Shown here piece after piece: positions 56,774 to 64,000 of a stretch of DNA of 64,000 nt; within the stretch, counting starts at the first letter, position 1, and each line of letters begins with the position of its first letter. The stretch spans positions 3,884,158 through 3,948,157 of the forward strand of contig NC_033633.1 in assembly GCF_001540865.1 (NCBI RefSeq). Direction: 5' to 3'. Below the pieces are notes generated by a model that was given only the letters and a program-made list of their open reading frames with translations, did not search any database and had not been told where the DNA came from. The translations under genes and the position numbers were made by a program. This DNA comes from Ananas comosus (lineage: Eukaryota > Streptophyta > Magnoliopsida > Poales > Bromeliaceae).

Positions 56774-57356
56774 GGCTGCGTTTGGTTCGGATATAAATAA
56801 GAACTGCTAGTTCCAGAAATAGGTTGTTCAGGTATAAACAGGAACTAGACCAATTTTACGTTTGGATAAAAATTGGGTTGTTCTTAGGAATAAGATAAAT
56901 AGTATTTGGATGGTTAGATTGGAACAAGAGGAATAACAGTTATAATTTGAAATTAAAATTATATTATGTAATTAATTACCATCAAAATATTATTTAAAAA
57001 TAAATAATAAATTAATTATTAATAATTAATTATAAATAATAATAATTATTAGTAATTAATTATAAATAATAAATTAATAATATCGATTATCTATTTAATA
57101 ATAATAATTATTATATATTATTATTATTATTAATAAAATAATAATATTATTAATATTCTTATTAATTAATTATAAATAATATTTATATTAATATTTATTA
57201 AATAATAATAATAATATTAATAATTAATTATAAATAATAAATTAATAATAATATCAATTATCTAATTATAAATAATAATAATAATTAATTTTAATAATTA
57301 ATTATAAATAATAAATTAATTAATATATATCAATTATCTAATTATAAATAATAATA

Positions 57357-57387
<31 letters not shown>

Positions 57388-57850
57388 TTTTTAATAATTA
57401 ATTATAAATAATAAATTAATAATAATATCGATTATCTAATTATTAAAAATAATTATATTAATAATAATTATTATTAATTATTAATAATTAATTATAAATA
57501 TAAATTAATAATAATAACTATCTAATTATTAACAATTAATTATTAATAATTAATTATACATAATAAATTAATTAATTATTTAATTATTAAAGCAAAAAAT
57601 AATGATTTAAATATATTAATTAGATTAATTAATAATTTACTGCCATTAAAATTAAATTTAGATTTTAATTAAACTTGTTATCATCAAGAAACAAGCTAGT
57701 TCCAGAAAACGGGTGGAACAGCAGTTCCAGCCTTATACCAGCTTGTTCCAGAAATCCGGAAATTATTGTTCCCGAAAACCAAATATACCGTTTGGGAACA
57801 AAGGGGGAAACAAGGGCTTATTCCCCCTTTTGTTCCCGAACCAAACGCTA
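56774..57850. mobile_element. AT-rich DNA transposon, ~1.08 kb
   Basis: Ends GGCTGCGTTTGGTTCGG and CCCGAACCAAACGCTAC are inverted repeats, followed inward by mirrored AGTTCCAGAAA and GAACAA words. The central 640 bp is almost pure TAATTAATTATAAATAATAA. Target duplication not resolved. Non-coding; the right end is about 300 bp upstream of the F-box gene start. Confidence 0.55.
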
Positions 57851-58150
57851 CTAGTTTATATTTATGGAACAATTCATTTACTTTTATTCTAAAATTCTGG
57901 CAACAAAAGAAGAACAGAAGCTGTATCCTGTAAAGCATAGACCTCTATGAAGTCCCAGGACTCTTTAGTGGGGACTATAATAACTGTGTTGAGCTATAAA
58001 CCCCATTCCTAGATCCCCCTCCCAGGACCTCTTTCCCTTACATCCCTGTTGGCACTTTTTCAAGCCAATTGGGTCTTCTCTTTTCATCTTTCTGTGCATT
58101 CATTTGTGGATCACAAACTCACCCCACTTGTTACTTGTGAGCAAACCCTG

Positions 58151-60610
58151 ATGCTTCTCTTTCTCATCTCTCTTTTCTCCTCCTTGCTCCTCATCTCCCC
58201 TGCATGCCTGCTGTGGCAGTTTCTGAAGAATTGCAGGAGCTTCAGCACTGCCCAATTCACTGGCCACTCACCCTCCATGCCCACCAAGGCCAGCAATGCT
58301 GCCAGAAAGGAGGAAACTGCAGTGGAAGCAGCAGCAGAGAACAGCATAATATTGGACCTACCTGAATTGGCTCTGGAACTCATTCTGGAGAAGCTCTCCC
58401 CAGCAGCATTACTTAGCATGGCCAGTGTTTGCAGCTCCTTGAGGTGCAGGTGCAGGAGTGATCATCTGTGGGGGAGGCACATGAACCAGAAATGGCGCCG
58501 AGTGATCGGCGAAGAATCGGAGAGGTTCATGTCCAAGGAAGAAAGCTTTAAGCACAAGGGTTGGATGAATTCTGTCCCCTCTTGTATCTGCCCTCTTTCT
58601 TGGATTAAATCCAAGTATTTTGGAGGCTGGAGATCTGCGAGCCCCTCGCTGCGGTTCGATTCGACAATGTCTTGTTATCTGGCACTTGAGAGTGGCAAGT
58701 TTTGGTTCCCTGCTCAGGTCTATAATCGCGAGGTATTCGTGGTTCCGTAGACCAGAATTTCTTGCACAATCTGAGTATAAAATGTGGCTTCTTTCATGTT
58801 GGAAGTGATCTTCAGCTCTTAAAATTCTGATATCAGTAGCATTATGTTTGGTGCTATATATGTTAATCCCTCTTTTGTTCTCCTCTTAAACATTTCGATA
58901 TTTGCTGTGGTGATTTTATGATAGAAGGGGCATGCTGGGTATAAGTTATCATGCTACGACGCGCAACTTAGATATGATCGCCGCAGTGACACCTTCTTTG
59001 CGAGGTATACCGGCAATTTTGTATGCTGGAGAAAACTCGTTTATTTACGTTTCAAATCCAAATCTCAATTGACTGGAAAATGAATACTGGACAAATGTCT
59101 TGTAGTTGAATGTTACTCCAACAATAGCTTGCGGTTTAGAACGAAGGAATTTTCATTGCTTTCTGTGAATATATTTGTGCATTGAACTTTTGTCGATGTA
59201 GTTGTATTAAGTTTTGAACAATGGATGCTTTGATAGGTACCCCCCACACGGTAGAAAGCCGGCAAAATTTGAAGAAGGAATAGAGTGGGACAGGGTACGG
59301 GCTTCGCCCGTCAATACCTGTCCACATGATCTTCATGTATCGAATTGTCTTAGCGACTTGCGACCGGGCGATCACTTTGAGATTCAGTGGAGAAAGAACA
59401 AAGAATTTCCATATGGTACACATTTGAAGAAACATATTGATTCTCACTTAACTTGCCCTTCTCTCTTGGGTTTTTTTTTTTTGTTCTAAAGAAAAAGTGC
59501 AAGTTCAATAACTTTCCTTCTCAGGCTTTGGAGTTTCTTACATAGGGCTGTTTCTCTAAGATGATTCGACTTAGCTTATTTTACCTTCAAATTTCTTTTG
59601 CAGGGTGGTGGTATGGAGTTGTTGGTCATTTGGAGTCGTGCGATGGGGATGAGAGCCATTGTCGATGTCACGAGAACGGTGAGAATCGTACTTGTGTTGT
59701 AGAAAAACCCGTTTCTTTGCACAATAGTTTCTTCGCTTTCAATCGAGATGAATGAAACTTAGACAACAACAATAATTGAGACTACTGTAAGAAATTTTGT
59801 TCCAGCTTATTTGACAATCTAGACTAATATCTATCTTGACCCTGCACCTGCTTTTGAATTAGGAGGAAGGATTTTCCTTACTTTCACATCCAACAGATAT
59901 TATGCTATTGTCAGTAGTTAGCTTGTGAAAGAAACACTGGTTTGTCTCTTCTAACTCTTGATATTACTCTTGATATTGATAAAACATCTTCTCTCATACC
60001 GATAGAAAATCATCGGTATGTTCTCGAGTAATGAAGATTCATTTCAAGGTATTGTCACAAGCTTAAAACTTTGTTCATCTATTCAATGATGCTAGGTTTG
60101 TTCTCTGTATTTGCTAAAGAGTGTGCAAAGTGATGTTTGGAAAATATCTGGCTGTGCCCTTTGCTCATCTCAGTAAGTTTTTTTTTTTTTTTTTTTTTTT
60201 TCACTTTTCAGGAACAACAGAAAAGGCTTTATGAAACTGAAGGAGTCATTTATGATCTAATAGCAAGTGCTATTATTTCTCTTTTATTTTACATTTTAAA
60301 ACTGTGAATCAAATATTTCAAAGGATTTTGCAGTTGTAGTTCTGAACTGCTGGTTAGTTCTGGCTCTGCTGGCTTTCCTATTTGCTTTTTGGAATTCATT
60401 GTTTAGCCTCATCTGTCTGCAGATACTGTTATACTAGAGTTCAGGCAATACATGCCTGGTTCGATATGGAGACAAGCGATTATTAATCGGAAGGATCATC
60501 GAGAAAAAGGGAATGAATTGGACGGTTTTTATGGAGGGATCAGGAAACTACACAGCAAGGAGGAAATTTCCATGTGGACAAGGCTATGGCCGGATGAAAT
60601 CTTAGAATAG
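58151..60610 (+). CDS. F-box protein, 367 aa, five exons
   Basis: Likely substrate-recognition subunit of an SCF ubiquitin ligase. Exons: 58151-58732, 58925-59004, 59237-59415, 59604-59678, 60423-60610; all junctions are GT..AG and phases join without a break. The N-terminus ([16 protein letters not shown]) is a hydrophobic anchor or signal. The F-box is at about residues 67-115 ([20 protein letters not shown], then SDHLWGRHM). The rest has the conserved plant pattern [46 protein letters not shown]-like, [10 protein letters not shown] and a final [18 protein letters not shown]. This matches the plant F-box family typified by Arabidopsis At2g32560/At2g26850, from memory and not searched. An upstream in-frame non-ATG extension was rejected in favour of the first ATG. 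Confidence 0.88.
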
Positions 60611-61518
60611 ATAATCTTCTCTTTTATTATACTTTGCATGGAGCAAATTTTTTTTTTTTAAAAAAAAACCAACATTAACCGATGTTCCTTGAGTGTCAAG
60701 GCTCATTTAAAGAATGCAGAGCCAATATTTTAATTAGAATTTTGGATGATTTCTTTTTCTTTTTTTTTTTTATCAGGATAGAATTCCTTGATTTAGCATG
60801 TGGAACCACTACTTCGGTTTCGTGGAGATTTTATGGAGATTAGTCACTCAATTAAATTCCAGCTTCGCAGGTGGTGCAATACACTGTATATCAGTTTCTG
60901 CTTCTAGTTTCGTGCTGCTCAGTGAAATATTTGTTTTGAAGTTTCAATTAGCTTGTCTTTTAAAGTTAACCTACCTTTGTTTGGAAGTTTACATTTTCTG
61001 AAGATTGCTGCGAGAGATCCATGCATCTGTTAGGTCTAGCTTCTGTAGCAGCCATGCATTTTCACAGGCACAGTTTAAACCACAGAGCCTGGAAGTGGTT
61101 CTGCTGCTGCAGCACTCAGCAGACAGTTGGGGTACAGACATTTTAACAAAATAATAGTAAGAAGAAAAATTCTACTTAATCAACATTTCATCAGAAGATA
61201 ACGCTAGGGCGAACAACAAACCCTAACGTATCTTACTACCAACGTGGTTGTAGAGATGCTTGAAGCAATTGTTGGGACAAAACGAGCCAATGCGACGAGA
61301 ATTTACCAAGAATATCAACGATAAGAATCTTTACGCCAAATGAAAGCCACAACTCCCGCATCTCAACAACTCGAACAATTCACTGGTAAAATCGTTGACA
61401 CCAAGAGCAAAAGAGAAAGCTGAAACAATGAAAAACCCTCCTCCCGAAGTTCTGGTGAATCAGAAATATACCAATCCACATTATACAAAAAAAAAACTTT
61501 GTAATATAGTTTCTTTCT

Positions 61519-61550
<32 letters not shown>

Positions 61551-61833
61551 TTTCTTTTTTACCTCTTGACAATACACCACACGCACTTCAAAAAGTCACT
61601 CTTACAAAGGCCCAACTGCATGTCAGTAAAAAATCGATGCAGTTTTGGTGACATGTATAAGGGCAGTTTCTGTTATATTGCTCCAAGGCAACAATTTCTG
61701 CAGGGAATTAAGCGACCAAATAACTCGAGATCATATTAAACGATGAAGATCAAAGACTCAGAAAGATTATCACAAATTCTACTATATTCCATGACGAGGC
61801 ATGGCAAATCCTCTATTTCCGGCCGAATTTGAT
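60611..61833. other. 3' untranslated and intergenic DNA
   Basis: Holds the F-box 3' UTR and, toward the right, probably the 3' UTR of the convergent minus-strand gene. T-rich runs lie at 60760-60771 and 61516-61559. No other gene. Confidence 0.45.
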
Positions 61834-64000
61834 CTAAGTTGTGCTTATATCGACTTTGCTCTTGTGAATCTGGAAGGCTGGGGTAATCCAGCTGCCACAG
61901 CTGCATTGAATGCCGGACCAGTTGAAATATCCTAAGCGGGCATCGCAATGGATGCAAGATAACTTTCCTTCCAAAGCACCATCTTTAACTGTTGCAAGAA
62001 CCAAAATATTAGAAGATATAAAATTATTAAAGCAGCAAAAATTTAAGTTTGTGTCCTATTATTTAAAATACTTAACAAGGCAGCAGAATTTTAAGCAACG
62101 AATTCTGAGTATTCATGATTACTTCTTGTCTTCATCAATCCTACTCACTGAACTATAGCTTGCTTATTTGAATTTATAAAAGATATGAAGCTTGATTATC
62201 TACACAGAACCGAAACTTACTTTTTTCGGAAAAGAAAATTGCAGAAAATGATTTTACCTGAGGTCATCCACTTGAGAGGCTCGACAAAAAAAGAAGAGCA
62301 TTCTTTCTCCTGAAACCTGTTAAAGGGGTTGCCACTTTTCCTTTTATGCCATTCAAAGCTTGTTTCCCCTTCACCAGGTACATGGCTAACAACATTTTCC
62401 TCCAAGGCCACAATTCTTCTGCATTTCTTGCAGCGATAAGCAGTTTTCTGTTCGCTCTCCTTAGGGGCATCTGCACAAAAGTTGGGCTCTGAGGAGAGAC
62501 CAGGATCAGCTTCGAATATGGACCCATCTATCTTTGCTCCTAGTTGATAAGATTGACCTGAAAAGCCATAATGGCATCCATCAACTTACTACAAAGCAGA
62601 AAAAGCAGTTGTGAATACAAACTAAAGAAGAGGAACGGTGGAACAAGCAAGTATGAATTATATTTATGTTAAACTAAGTGAAAAAGTATTTGAAAGTTGA
62701 TTGAAAGAAGCAAGTTCTAAGAAGGTAGTGGTGTCAGAAAAACAATGATAAATAAAATAGAAAACCTGCCATCCTGACATGCAGTGAAACCTTATAATAC
62801 TCAAACTTTCTCATTTTGAACGAACAGGATGTTCACCTACAACCTGATCAACCAAAAGCATAATAAACCAAAAAACTATTCATCAGAAGTTCAGGGACTA
62901 ATTAATGCACTTAACCCAGAATGCTCAGAGAAACTGATCTCCTGATCGTTAGAAAAGACACTTTCATGGTCTGATCTCACCGAAGGTAGTTTATTGTAGT
63001 TACCCACTAATACGCAAGTGAGACAAGAGTATAACTACAGTGAACAACACTCAGAGCTAGAGGTCCACACATGCAGATGGAAATAAATACACTCTGTGAA
63101 TCTCCATCAACATTCCCACATTTCATCATGGTCCAGTGTTCATTCTTAGAAGAAACAAACAAGACTTTTTGGTGTGCGGCAGTCACAACTCAATGATTGA
63201 CTCACAGCACTAATGAACAAGTTGTGAAACTTATATTCATAAGCCAGTCAAAGTTAAAGAAATGAATAATGAATAGCTAACTCAAATTTGGCTGACTGTA
63301 AAAAAACACAAAGAGATCTGTTCTAAACTCAGACCTAACAAAATAAATCTGACTCGAACTAAATTTTTCAACAGTCAACAATTCTTGACGTGAACTATCT
63401 CATAACAATTTTCCGGTGAAGCTAGTGTGCAACTGTGTAAGTGTTCAAATGCTGTACATTCATTTGCCTTTCAATAAGATTGGACCTAACATGGCATTCA
63501 TCTCGACATGCAAGATAAACTGGAAAGCTTTGTTAACAGAAAGGGAAGTTGTAAGAAACATCCAATTAGGACTTGAGATTATCTAAATCCAATTGGAAAA
63601 AACAAAGAAGTAAAAAGATCTTACGCAAACTAGTTATGCTAGATTATCCTCTATAACGTTATCAAGATGGTATATCCAACCAATGAGATGAAAACTCACC
63701 TATTATTTTCAAGCGGAAGCGCTTGTAAATAGGGCTAGCAGTATCTACTTTAAAACCCATTTCTTCAAACATTTTTAACTGCAACAGATAAGAAGCCTAT
63801 AAATTTCCTATACTAAAATTCTTTCAGGTGCCACAAACATCATATATGAATAAGTCTAACCTGGTCCAAAAAGCCATCATTTGGGCAAACAAATTCACAA
63901 CTTTCCTTCAAGGACTCGAGAGCATCTGAAGCAAAAGAAACAGCAACACGTTACCAAAAGAGTATCCCGAAAGCTTATCTCTATCTTTGTTCAAAAGTGT
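61834..64000 (-). CDS. YVH1-like dual-specificity phosphatase-related protein, 3' part
   Basis: Four exons are seen on the minus strand, in coding order: 63925-63861, 63778-63700, 62557-62258 and 61988-61834 (stop at 61836-61834). Phases join cleanly and all junctions are GT..AG. They encode ALESLKESCEFVCPNDGFLDQ, then LKMFEEMGFKVDTASPIYKR, then a C-terminal zinc-binding region with CKKC (YRCKKCRRIVALEENVV), GETSFEWHKRKSG, FVEPLKWM, CIHC, GYFNWSGIQCSCGSW and a KVDIS end. This is the plant family of Arabidopsis At4g18593 (annotated as a probable inactive dual-specificity phosphatase), related to yeast Yvh1/DUSP12. The phosphatase domain with the active-site loop lies beyond the window, so activity cannot be judged here. 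It converges on the F-box gene. Confidence 0.88.

Overview
The window is nuclear DNA of a flowering plant, most likely a monocot. The evidence is plant-type multi-exon genes, AT-rich intergenic DNA, and dense small non-autonomous transposons (MULE, hAT, CACTA, Helitron, TRIM, SINE). Several repeat types look like ones I associate with pineapple (Ananas), but that is an impression I could not check. No operon, CRISPR, phage or bacterial feature is present. Most open frames longer than 60 codons are chance frames in repeats.

I can support four host genes. They are an intronless SF3b p14 (SF3B6/SF3B14) spliceosome protein gene on the minus strand (18.8-19.2 kb); a two-exon gene for a 60-residue single-pass membrane protein on the plus strand (33.1-36.4 kb), whose intron holds a decayed copia element; a five-exon F-box protein gene on the plus strand (58.2-60.6 kb, 367 aa); and the 3' part of a minus-strand gene for a YVH1-like dual-specificity-phosphatase-related protein (61.8 kb to the window edge). 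They are ordinary, independent housekeeping or regulatory loci.

Layout. 0-14 kb: CACTA and hAT MITEs, an inverted minisatellite, a MULE-type MITE, a SINE with target duplication, and AT-rich expansions. 14.1-18.2 kb: a hAT element split by a 3.57-kb solo LTR. 19.4-22.5 kb: a Helitron. 23-24.3 kb: an AT-rich element with a TRIM inside it. 24.8-27.0 kb: a Pack-MULE carrying a broken pectin methylesterase/invertase inhibitor gene. 27.2-29.5 kb: a 2.2-kb solo LTR. 31-32.7 kb: a hAT-like element. 39.8-42.4 kb: a small Helitron, a TRIM LTR, a SINE and a GC-rich hAT-like element. 45.4-48.4 kb: a 1-kb tandem duplication whose second copy has a MULE insertion. 48.7-57.9 kb: a degenerate TRIM, a foldback MITE abutting another Pack-MULE-like element, a 567-bp MULE and AT-rich elements.

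The most notable content is a family of non-autonomous MULEs (24786-27037, 46662-47622, 52529-54561) with TIRs of about 110 bp. Two have perfect 9-bp target duplications. The third has one explained by an unoccupied paralogous site 1 kb away. All carry GC-rich coding-like cargo. I found no evidence of a wholly new biological system; the interest lies in nested insertion histories and gene-fragment capture.
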